The position numbers were made by a program, and so were the translations under genes. Positions 15,795-23,808 of a DNA stretch of 47,636 bases are shown here, in pieces; the stretch's first letter is position 1, and every line of letters starts with the position of its first letter. The notes below the pieces were generated by a model. The model saw only the letters and a program-made list of their open reading frames with translations. It did not search any database and was not told where the DNA came from. Location: positions 1-47,636 of the forward strand of contig NZ_BCRP01000019.1 in assembly GCF_001552655.1 (NCBI RefSeq), read 5' to 3'. This stretch comes from Alicyclobacillus kakegawensis NBRC 103104 (lineage in GTDB: Bacteria; Bacillota; Bacilli; Alicyclobacillales; Alicyclobacillaceae).

Positions 15795-16568
15795 ATGCGA
15801 CTGCAAAATAAGGTTTGCCTGATTACTGGAGCTGGAAAAGGGATTGGTGCCGCAACGGCAAAAGCGTTTGCACGGGAGGGTGCCATCGTTGAAATTGGCG
15901 AAGTCGATATGCGGTCTGCGAATTCCGTTGTAGAAGAGATCAATGTTGCCGGTAGACTGGCCTTCGCCACGGCTGTCGATGTAACCAACAGTGAATCGGT
16001 CGACGCGTGGGTGAAGCAGGTGCTTGAGCGTCACAAGCGGATCGACGTTCTGTTCAACAATGCGGGCGTGAGTGCTGTTGGCCAACTGCATGAAGTGACA
16101 CGGGATCTGTGGGATAAGGTAATGGCTGTCAACGTGACGGGTGTGTATTTGGTTTCACGGGCGGTGCTGCCAGTGATGATTGAACAAAATCAGGGCGTCA
16201 TCATCAACATGTCTTCTTGCATCGCACAGATCGGACTTGCTCGGCGCGCGGCCTATGCGGCGACCAAGGGGGCTATCCTCTCAATGACGAAGTCGATGCA
16301 GGTTGACTATGCACCGCATAATATTCGCGTGAATGCGTTGCTTCCGGGAACGATACTTACACCGTTTGTAGAAGATTATTTGAATCGGTCTTATGATGAC
16401 CCAACAAAAGCTATTGAATCTTTGAAACAACGTCAATTAGGGGGGGAACTAGGTAAACCGGAGGATGTTGCAGCCGCTGCCGTCTATTTAGCCTCTAATG
16501 AATCCAGTTACGTGATGGGAGCCGGCCTAGCGGTTGATGGTGGTGTTACTGCAGGGAAACCATTATAA
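15795..16568 (+). CDS. Short-chain dehydrogenase/reductase (SDR)
   Basis: The 257-residue classical SDR has the cofactor motif TGAGKGIGAATAKAF (about 11-25), the NNAG motif near 88-91, the catalytic serine in INMSSCIAQIG near 138 and YAATKGAILS (YxxxK) at about residue 152. The C-terminal AVDGG motif ends the fold. It starts 4 bp after the FAH gene, so the two are transcribed together. Together with the FAH and Gfo/Idh enzymes it suggests oxidation of a 2-keto-3-deoxy sugar acid before cleavage. That assignment is an inference; cofactor choice cannot be told from the sequence. Confidence 0.94.
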   Translation: MRLQNKVCLITGAGKGIGAATAKAFAREGAIVEIGEVDMRSANSVVEEINVAGRLAFATAVDVTNSESVDAWVKQVLERHKRIDVLFNNAGVSAVGQLHEVTRDLWDKVMAVNVTGVYLVSRAVLPVMIEQNQGVIINMSSCIAQIGLARRAAYAATKGAILSMTKSMQVDYAPHNIRVNALLPGTILTPFVEDYLNRSYDDPTKAIESLKQRQLGGELGKPEDVAAAAVYLASNESSYVMGAGLAVDGGVTAGKPL

Positions 16569-16799
16569 TTTAAGCAAAAATGTCCGTGTAATAGTAATAG
16601 CTGAATCCGTGACAGGGTAGCTGTCGGTTGCTCATGCGGCGTTTATCACGAATCGAACGGGCTTGGACACATCGGTGAGTCAAGCGATTCCATCGGAAAT
16701 TCACCCGTAAGGGAACACCAGTATCCGTAGAAGCGAATGGCTTCCCGGGCCGTTCATCGTCAGGCCTTGTTTCCAGGTCGCGTGGTTCCAAATCCCGGG
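16569..16799. other. Gene-free stretch beside the IS1380 remnant
   Basis: No gene is supported. On the minus strand a short phrase (PLRVNFRWN) may belong to the same IS1380-like remnant, but I could not follow it with confidence. Confidence 0.35.
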
Positions 16800-17371
16800 C
16801 TAGAGACGGCACATGTTATGCGAAGGTCAAATACAAATGGCGAAATACAGGGAGCCATCGGTTCCATGCCCCAGCTTCAGTTTGGTCTGCTTGCATGTCG
16901 GACTAGCTTCGCAACCAAGGTCATCAAGTTCTGAATTGCCGTCCGGATACGGCGACGTTCTGCCTTCTTACGCAGGGGTATCGTTGCGTTTCAGGCTTTC
17001 CTGACCAACCACCCTCAGCAAGTTATAAGTCATGCATACAAAATGCAGTACCGAGTTGGTTGCGAACTTGACTGACGGCAGCCGTTCTGCGTCAAAATCC
17101 GTCTTGATTTCGCTGTGGAACTGTTCCATCACGGCGTGGTCATGGTACAGACGAATGATCACATCTGGGTCGTCGGGCAGGGAGGTCCAGTAGGCGTCGA
17201 CCTCAATGTCTGGGACCAACAGGGTTTGTTCGTCGTCGTGGTCCGTTCGATGACCTCGCAAACCATCCGAACGGGTTCCGACAGGCCCTTGACTGGGCAC
17301 ATCAGCGAACCGTGATACACTTTCTTGCCTGGCCGAGGCTCGTGGCATATACCGTGCTGCTGGGCGGTCAC
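16800..17371 (-). pseudogene. IS1380-family transposase, decayed C-terminal half
   Basis: On the minus strand, phrases from the C-terminal half of IS1380 transposases appear in order but in different frames. KVYHGSLMCPV and VCEVIERT are near 17240-17330. LLVPDIEVDAYWTSL, EQFHSEIKTDFDAERLPSVK and FVCMTYNLLRVVGQESL are at 16975-17215. After a stop, RRRIRTAIQNLMTLVAKLVR is at about 16900-16980. At least two frameshifts and stops interrupt it, and the N-terminal half is missing. It separates catabolic block A from block B. Confidence 0.8.
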
Positions 17372-17701
17372 GAGCCAGGCCTAGGGGCTTTACCTTCGCA
17401 GATTCCGTTTGATAATGAACTCGGTCCTGCTATCCTGAGGCACAAATTCCGCGCTACATCTCGGTACGGTGAACTGGTAAACGAACAAAGTGGTGCAGAA
17501 ATTGTTCGGTTGATGGCAGAATCTCCTGATATATGGTTCTATGAAAACGCGATCATTATCCGACCGTCCTTCTTCAGGGGGTTAGAACCCATACTTCTTG
17601 CGTTTTTCTCCTTGTACTGTCGAAGTACTGTCGAAATTAAATATGTAAATTTTACAATTTTATAGGCTGCTATGTGGGGCCACTTGCTTCGTAAGCATTC
17701 A
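17372..17701. other. Gene-free stretch upstream of the block B terminator
   Basis: An open frame crosses this stretch but its sequence shows no family and no ribosome site. The region is ordinary intergenic or scar DNA, with an AT-rich run (TTAAATATGTAAATTTTAC) near 17636-17656. Confidence 0.3.
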
Positions 17702-17737
17702 AAATGCCCTCATCGGTAAAGATGGGGGCGTTTTTGC
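17702..17737 (+). terminator. Rho-independent terminator
   Basis: GCCCTCATC (17706-17714) pairs with GATGGGGGC (17721-17729), including one T-G pair, with loop GGTAAA, followed by GTTTTTG. It isolates the region to the left from the ROK regulator unit. Confidence 0.75.
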
Positions 17738-17939
17738 ATTTACCTAATCTGAATCCGACCGTTATTCCGGTACTCGAACAACCCAAACATGTTCTGAACT
17801 TCCAATTCCGATCATTTCTTAGAAAAAGATCGCGGTTTCATAATGACTCCTTTATCCATATTATCGAACGAGCGACAAGGATTTCCCCTATTCAGACCTG
17901 TTTCCAGTCTGCCCGTGCCAAGGTGGCGCGAAATGTGGG

Positions 17940-17969
17940 TTGACATCGATTTCATGATTGATTTAAAAT
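17940..17969 (+). promoter_or_regulatory. SigA promoter of the ROK regulator gene
   Basis: TTGACA (17940-17945) and TAAAAT (17964-17969) are 18 bp apart. The GTG start of the ROK gene is 46 bp downstream. Confidence 0.65.
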
Positions 17970-18015
17970 AGAGTCAAGAAACTTAGTAACCGTTATTAAG
18001 TAAGGGGTCAAAGAT

Positions 18016-19185
18016 GTGGTAAATAGTAAGCCTGAGTTGCTACGAAAACTCAACGACCGACAAATTCTCAACTTAATTCGGCAGGAAGGCCCTATTTCAA
18101 GAGCAGAAATTGCTCGTGAATTAGGCCTAGCACTTCCTACTGTCTCAAGAGCTGTTGACAGTTTTCTTGAACGCGGATGGATTGAGACCGTAGGGGTGGG
18201 CACCTCCAGCGGCGGAAGACCACCAACACTACTTCGGCTAAAGGAAAATAGTACGGGTGCCGTAGGTATCGAGATTGGCAGAAGCTCTGTCCGTATAATA
18301 TACACAGATCTTCGAGCACACGTTCGATATCTTGACGAGCGTTCCATCAATGAGGTTGCCGGGCCTTCTTCTCTTTTGAAGTATGTTTATGAATTTATTG
18401 AAGAGCATCAACTGCCGATTGACCAAATCGAAGGTATTGGTATTGCGGCTCCTGGACCGTTGGATGCGGCTAAGGGGGTATTGATGGTACCAGAGGACAT
18501 CACGAGTGAATGGATTGGTGCGCCTATTGTTCAAGTTCTGATGGATGGACTGAATGTTCCGTGTTACTTGTCAAATGATGCAAATGCAGCAGCGCTTGCA
18601 GAAAGCTGGTTTGGAAAAGCCAAAGATTATGACAGTGTTGTGTTTGTGCTGTCGGACATTGGGTTGGGTGCTGGGGTTGTACTAAACGGGTCTATATGGA
18701 ATGGGCACAATAATTTCTCCGGTGAAATCAGCCACATGATTGTGGATGTTCAAGGTATTAAATGCTCCTGTGGCAGAGTTGGATGTTTGAACGCATATGC
18801 TTCTCTTCGCGCAATCGAACAAGCTGTAAGATCGCGAGAGGCCAGTAGAGCAGATGCGACTTGGTCAGATATTATTCGACGAGCGAAAGAAAGAATAAAT
18901 CCCGAGGCTGAAGTCATTCGGACTGCTGCACGGTATCTCGCTGCTGCGATTGTGAACATAATTCAGATGATTGATCCTGCGGTTATCGTTCTTGGTGGGC
19001 GAGCAATGCTGCATGAAGATATGTACCTATTCAATCTCGTGCGGCAACATGTTAATCAGTTGCTCGGTAATGAAGAGCGAGACATCTTAATCACAGGCTT
19101 TGGCGTTGACGCCGTATGTGTCGGGGCAGCTTCGTTAGCGTTGCAATACGTTTATGACCATACACGGTTGTTGAAACAAAGTTAA
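18016..19185 (+). CDS. ROK-family transcriptional repressor (NagC/XylR type)
   Basis: The 389-residue protein has an N-terminal winged helix (GPISRAEIARELGLALPTVS, about 24-43) and a ROK sugar-kinase-like domain: GIGIAAPGPLDAAKG near 140, SNDANAAALAE near 180, then the zinc motif CSCGRVGCLNAY near 250-261. A GGRP motif precedes the domain. Such repressors bind operators upstream of sugar genes and are released by the sugar. It precedes a lipoprotein binding protein, permeases, beta-mannosidase and kinase, so manno-oligosaccharides or mannose are the likely inducers. The start is GTG 18016. Confidence 0.93.
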   Translation: MVNSKPELLRKLNDRQILNLIRQEGPISRAEIARELGLALPTVSRAVDSFLERGWIETVGVGTSSGGRPPTLLRLKENSTGAVGIEIGRSSVRIIYTDLRAHVRYLDERSINEVAGPSSLLKYVYEFIEEHQLPIDQIEGIGIAAPGPLDAAKGVLMVPEDITSEWIGAPIVQVLMDGLNVPCYLSNDANAAALAESWFGKAKDYDSVVFVLSDIGLGAGVVLNGSIWNGHNNFSGEISHMIVDVQGIKCSCGRVGCLNAYASLRAIEQAVRSREASRADATWSDIIRRAKERINPEAEVIRTAARYLAAAIVNIIQMIDPAVIVLGGRAMLHEDMYLFNLVRQHVNQLLGNEERDILITGFGVDAVCVGAASLALQYVYDHTRLLKQS

Positions 19186-19225
19186 GGGCTTTTACACGCG
19201 GGAACGTCTATTCAGCTCTTCCTTT

Positions 19226-19258
19226 TGTTACAAATTAACAAATATAACAAATATAAAC
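19226..19258 (+). promoter_or_regulatory. Candidate ROK operator before the binding-protein gene
   Basis: An A/T-rich stretch holds TTGTTACAAATTAACAA and then AACAAATAT twice in tandem. ROK repressors of the NagC/XylR type recognise T-rich/A-rich inverted sites of this look. It lies in the 319-bp gap between the ROK gene and the binding protein. No clear -35/-10 pair was found. Confidence 0.35.
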
Positions 19259-19504
19259 TTAAAGCGGGGTGTGAAGTGAGTTCAGTGCAGTGAGGGAGAA
19301 GAACTATGTTTGTTGGAGTTCTTGTAGGATTACAAAATATTACTATTAGGCTTGTGCAGGTAGGAGGCGTGCAAATCAGGTGGTGAATATTTCGTATGTC
19401 ACATGTGATCTGTGATCTATGTGGTTGATGGTAGGTTCACCACGCGGAATTACTCGTCACGGTTGTGCTCATCGACCATTGAAAAGAGATGGAGGGAGAA
19501 AGCC

Positions 19505-20857
19505 GTGGGTACCCATACGAAATCTAACGTAGCGAAGTTAGTCATCGGCGCGTCGTTGATAGCCATATTGGCAACTGGGTGTGGGGCACAGAATGCTACC
19601 AACAGTGCGCAAAGCAATTCGGGAAGTCCCAATGGCGAGACTATTACGTTTTGGGCTGACCAGGAGGCGCCTGAGAATTACCAAGCACAGGTTTGGAAAA
19701 AAGTTCTTGGTAAATTCAAGCAACAGACTGGAATAACTGTGAAGTATCAAATGATCCCGTGGTCGGATCTTTGGCAAAAGATTCTCGGTGCCGTCTCCAG
19801 CGGAAATGGACCAGACGTCGTTGCAATGGGTAACACTTGGGCGTCTACATTGGCTGCTACGGGCGGATTCGTCCAATTGACTCCAGACAAGGTACAGCAG
19901 ATTGGTGGTTCGTCGAAGTTTATACCTGCGTGCTTTGTTGTCACAGGACTAGCCGGACACTCACCGATCGCCGTGCCGTATCTGGCTGAAGCGGACGCGT
20001 TGTACTACAACAAGCAAATGTTCCAAGATGCTGGCATTGGGAAGCCCCCTACTACTTGGAGTGAATTTGTTGCTGATGCCCAAAAATTAACGAAAAACGG
20101 TGTGTATGGTTTTGGAACGGACGGAGCATCCGTCACCGATAACGCACACATCTTCTTTGATTTGCTCAACCAAAATGGAGGTTCATTCTTCGATAACAAT
20201 GGTAAGCCTGCATTGACCAGTACCGCGTCAACAAAGGCTGCGAGCTTCTTCGCAGATTTGAGGAGTAAATACAAGGTGATGGCGCCAGACTCCGCCGAGT
20301 GGAACGATAGTGATGTGGTAGCCGCTTTTGCTCATAAGAAGATTGCCATGATGATTATGCAAGATGGATACATGACTCAACTCAAGCAGGATGGCATGAA
20401 CGACAGCGAATACGGTGTAGCTCCGATTCCGATGATTCCGTATGGTTTAACTAAGCTCCCGGCAGGTGGAAGTATGACTGGTAGCCATGTCGCGGGCATC
20501 GATGTTGGCATACTTAAATCTTCCAAGCACCTGCAAGCGGATTTGAAGTTTTTGAAGTATATTACGGATCCACAGACGCAAATTACACTCTGCAAAGCGT
20601 TTAATCTGTTGCCAGTAAATCCGGACGCCTACAAAGATCCAGCTTTCCAATCGCCTAAAATTAAGGTGTTTGAAGATATCCTGAGGAATCATGCCAAGCC
20701 CACTCCGTTGGTGAATAACTATGGTCAAGTCGAGCAAATTATTGGTACCCATATCAAAAACATTCTTTCTGCAGCAGCTCAAAATAAACTTCAACCAAAT
20801 ACTGTGACGAAAGAACTTTCCCAAGCCAATCAGGAAGTGGCATCTATTTCTCAGTAG
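19505..20857 (+). CDS. Sugar ABC transporter substrate-binding lipoprotein (family 1)
   Basis: The roughly 450-residue protein has a lipoprotein signal (LVIGASLIAILATGCG, Cys near residue 26) and a Ser/Asn-rich linker. The mature fold includes ITFWADQEAPENYQAQVWKK, GPDVVAMGNTWASTLA, AVPYLAEADALYYNKQMFQD and GGSMTGSHVAGIDVG, typical of oligosaccharide-binding proteins. I chose GTG 19505 because GGAGGGAGA lies just upstream; longer starts break the signal peptide. It probably serves the permeases at 21680-23448, although 820 bp of apparently gene-free DNA separates them. Ligand by context: manno-oligosaccharide. Confidence 0.94.
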   Translation: MGTHTKSNVAKLVIGASLIAILATGCGAQNATNSAQSNSGSPNGETITFWADQEAPENYQAQVWKKVLGKFKQQTGITVKYQMIPWSDLWQKILGAVSSGNGPDVVAMGNTWASTLAATGGFVQLTPDKVQQIGGSSKFIPACFVVTGLAGHSPIAVPYLAEADALYYNKQMFQDAGIGKPPTTWSEFVADAQKLTKNGVYGFGTDGASVTDNAHIFFDLLNQNGGSFFDNNGKPALTSTASTKAASFFADLRSKYKVMAPDSAEWNDSDVVAAFAHKKIAMMIMQDGYMTQLKQDGMNDSEYGVAPIPMIPYGLTKLPAGGSMTGSHVAGIDVGILKSSKHLQADLKFLKYITDPQTQITLCKAFNLLPVNPDAYKDPAFQSPKIKVFEDILRNHAKPTPLVNNYGQVEQIIGTHIKNILSAAAQNKLQPNTVTKELSQANQEVASISQ

Positions 20858-20871
20858 AACGTTTGTGCTGA

Positions 20872-20908
20872 GGGAACAGGAACCATCGTAAGATGGTTCC
20901 TGTGTTCC
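20872..20908 (+). terminator. Long hairpin after the binding-protein gene
   Basis: GGGAACAGGAACCATC pairs with GATGGTTCCTGTGTTCCC around loop GTAA, with a 2-nt bulge. There is no T-run, so it may act as a processing or stabilising hairpin that raises binding-protein mRNA over permease mRNA rather than as a full terminator. Confidence 0.6.
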
Positions 20909-21679
20909 CGATATTCAAAACGTGTGAAAACTGAGTTAAGAAATTGATATTACCATAAGAGTCAAGGAACAACTCAGTGGTTGTCGCAATTGTTACATAG
21001 TTAGCTAGGGAAATGGTCCAGGATTGATGGAATTATTGAAGTGAAAAGATGCTTTGCCAGGATGAAGAAAGTTCGCTTGACTGCCATGTGGCTGCCTCGG
21101 CGTCACCTGTTCATCCTGAACTCATCGAGTACAAGCGCTTCAACAGAGAATAGTTGCAAACACTCATGGTGAAACGAAGGTGAGGCAGCCAGAGAGAACG
21201 CAAAGTGATTGGCTTGATTGTATGCTGGCACAGGCACTGCTCACCGGGGTTATGGAGAAGTTCAAGAGGTTACGCAAGTAGCAATTGTACCGCATGAGGG
21301 AATTATATGAGGGAGTTATCGAATTGCTTGGTTCTTCGCGTTTCAGAGGACCGAAATCTTTCGTGGCGGAGGTGGCTGAGTTGTTTCTGTGCGGCCATCA
21401 CAGTGATCTATTTATCGAAATGATGATTCATCGTGTCCAAACCTCCTAATGCCTCGGTATGCTAAGGCCATCTTCTGTTTGTTAAGCTTACTCACTCATA
21501 GTCAAACGGCACCAAGTCACGACAATTTGAATACTTCTCTATAGTCCTGAGTGATGTAACGAGTAGAAGAACACCACGTACGCATCGCCAAGAAGGCAAG
21601 GATTTTCAATGAAATGAATGATGTATGCGTACAAACCATACGTTAACTAACACACGCATCTAGAAAGTAGGTGGATATC
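20909..21679. other. 770-bp gap between binding protein and permeases
   Basis: I find no intact gene. Short fragments (LIEYKRFN near 21120; a helical phrase near 21190-21280) look like degraded coding sequence, probably an insertion-sequence scar, but I cannot name a family. The permease ribosome site AGGTGG lies at 21669-21674. Confidence 0.35.
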
Positions 21680-22606
21680 ATGCATAAATATTCCTGGTTA
21701 GAAAAAAAACCGAACCTTATCGTACTATGGATGCTGTTACCGGCACTAGTTTTGGAATTATTGATTCATATACTGCCGATGCTTGTTGGTTTATACATCA
21801 GCTTTACCCATCTCACGACGTTTACCTTACATGATTGGCTCCATGCGCCGTTCATAGGACTCGAGAATTACAAAGTTGGTCTTAACCCATCCAATCCTCT
21901 GGGGGCAGCGTTCTTCTGGTCATTCTTCATTAGTTTAGCTTACACTGCGATTACAGTCATTGCTTCAACTTTGTTAGGATTGGGCGGAGCACTGCTTGTC
22001 AATCATCATTTTCCAGGTCGAGCAGTATTTCGCACAATATTTCTATTACCTTATGCAATGCCTGTATTTGTGGTTGGGATTGTGTGGCGATTTATGTTCA
22101 TGAGGGATTGGGGACTTGTCAATCAACTACTTGTCAACGCGTTTCATGTTATCGCTAGTAAACCGTTCTGGCTGATTGGACCGCATGCGTTCATAGCCAT
22201 TGTTATTGCATCAATTTGGAGAAATTGGCCATTCTTGTTCTTGATTTCGCTGGCTGGCCTGCAAACGATTCCGCCTGACCAATATGAGGCTGCAGAGGTG
22301 GATGGTGCAAATACATTGATGAAATTCCGTCACATTACTCTTCCTGGTTTGCGGCCCGTCATTTCCATCGGTATTTTACTCAGTTTCTTGTGGACTTTTA
22401 ATGATTTTACACTTCCGTTTTCGATGTTGGGTGAGAACCCATCCCCGAGCGCGGATGTGTTAACTCTGCACATCTACTCTAATTCATTTCAAGATTGGAA
22501 CTTCGGTACAGGTGCTGCCATGTCCGTACTCATGATGATGGCACTGGGGTTGATTATCTTACTGTTCAACAGGATGTTCCGGCTGGGGAGGAGGAATGAA
22601 CTGTGA
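21680..22606 (+). CDS. MalF-type sugar ABC transporter permease
   Basis: The roughly 308-residue protein has six predicted membrane spans and the EAA loop near residue 205 (DQYEAAEVDGANTLMKFRHI), the contact point for the ATPase. Family phrases include LIVLWMLLPALVLELLIHIL at the first span. ATG 21680 has AGGTGG 7 bp upstream. It overlaps the next permease by 4 bp (GTGA). No ATPase gene accompanies it, so a shared MsmX-type ATPase elsewhere is expected, as is usual for CUT1 importers in Bacilli. Confidence 0.93.
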   Translation: MHKYSWLEKKPNLIVLWMLLPALVLELLIHILPMLVGLYISFTHLTTFTLHDWLHAPFIGLENYKVGLNPSNPLGAAFFWSFFISLAYTAITVIASTLLGLGGALLVNHHFPGRAVFRTIFLLPYAMPVFVVGIVWRFMFMRDWGLVNQLLVNAFHVIASKPFWLIGPHAFIAIVIASIWRNWPFLFLISLAGLQTIPPDQYEAAEVDGANTLMKFRHITLPGLRPVISIGILLSFLWTFNDFTLPFSMLGENPSPSADVLTLHIYSNSFQDWNFGTGAAMSVLMMMALGLIILLFNRMFRLGRRNEL

Positions 22607-23448
22607 AGCGCAAGTCACAATTACAGACGCTTACACGAGCTTTCTTTCTGACTTTGTACACGCTGTTTGTTGTTGTGCCACTTTACGAAATGGTAAAATC
22701 TTCATTTGAACCTTTGCGTGACATTGAGTCTACACAGTTTCATTTCTTGCCGCTTCACTTTAGTTGGAAGGCATACAGAGACATGTGGACAACACTTCCT
22801 TTAGCACGATACTTCATAGATAGTTTGGTTGTCTCTGGAATTTCGACCTTGCTCTCCATTGTCGTTGCGATATGTGCGGCGTATGCATTCAGTCGTTTTC
22901 GCTTTCCAGGCAAGTCTTTCTTCGGTGTAATGATTCTTGCAACACAAATCTTTCCCGGGATGTTGTTTTTGTTACCTATATTTGTAATGTTTACTCAGAT
23001 TCAGGATAACACGGGCATTCAACTGAATGGGACATATCTTGGGCTGGTCATCACTTATATGACGTTTGCACTTCCTTTTGCAATTTGGATGATGCGCGGC
23101 TATTTTGAAACCATTCCCCTTTCACTGGAGGAAGCGGCTATGATTGATGGCTGTTCTCGGATAGGTGTTTTAACTCGAATTGTTATTCCTTTGGCAATTC
23201 CAGGGATTATAGCTGTAGCCGTCTTCGCCTTCTTGAACGCGTGGAATGAAGTGCTGTTTGCTAGTGTTCTCACTTCGGATACGACACAAACGCTTGCTAT
23301 CGGACTCCAAAGTTATGCGACCCAAACTGTAGTCGAATGGAATCAGCTGATGGCATCGTCCATAACCGTGACTGTTCCAGTTATGGTTGCATTTTTGTTA
23401 GTTCAAAAGTATTTCTTGTTCGGCCTCACAGGTGGCGTAAAAGAGTAG
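22603..23448 (+). CDS. MalG-type sugar ABC transporter permease
   Basis: The 281-residue protein has about six membrane spans and the EAA motif SLEEAAMIDGCSRIGVLTRI near residue 172-191. The start GTG 22603 lies inside the stop region of the MalF-type gene, so the two are translated together. They form the channel of the oligosaccharide importer. It is followed by a 360-bp gap before the beta-mannosidase. Confidence 0.94.
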   Translation: MKRKSQLQTLTRAFFLTLYTLFVVVPLYEMVKSSFEPLRDIESTQFHFLPLHFSWKAYRDMWTTLPLARYFIDSLVVSGISTLLSIVVAICAAYAFSRFRFPGKSFFGVMILATQIFPGMLFLLPIFVMFTQIQDNTGIQLNGTYLGLVITYMTFALPFAIWMMRGYFETIPLSLEEAAMIDGCSRIGVLTRIVIPLAIPGIIAVAVFAFLNAWNEVLFASVLTSDTTQTLAIGLQSYATQTVVEWNQLMASSITVTVPVMVAFLLVQKYFLFGLTGGVKE

Positions 23449-23808
23449 CAAATTTAGTAGTTACGTTGGTGCAAAATGCGAGCATATTTCTGTAAAGTCC
23501 TAGCCTAGGAGTGTGTCAACGTATTTGATTTGAGCGCTGAAATATACGCGATAAGCCACATAGTTCCTTTTCGAACTCTGCCTCACCCCAGGAGGTCGCA
23601 TGATTTTGCGGTGGGCTTCTTTGTGCTGTGTACGCAGTGATGAAATCCCGGAGAGGTTGCCATTCCCTGTCTCGATGACGCTGTTGGGTGTCAAGGTGGT
23701 GCGCGCCTGAGAAGGTAATGATTTTCATTTCAGCAGATGTGATGATCAGGCTCTGCTAGTGATTTGAGAAACTAGATGGATGTAGATAGCCAGTAGGAGG
23801 CTCGCAGA
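23449..23808. other. 360-bp gap before the beta-mannosidase
   Basis: On the minus strand a tail-like phrase (FEKELCGLSRIFQRSNQ) near 23520-23580 resembles the end of a transposase, but the family is unclear. The last 30 bp contain AGTAGGAGGCTCGCAG, the ribosome site of the next gene. Confidence 0.3.

Noticed and set aside
17312-17665. 117-codon plus-strand open frame beside the IS1380 remnant
   Set aside because: Its first part is antisense to the transposase remnant, and there is no ribosome site or family resemblance.
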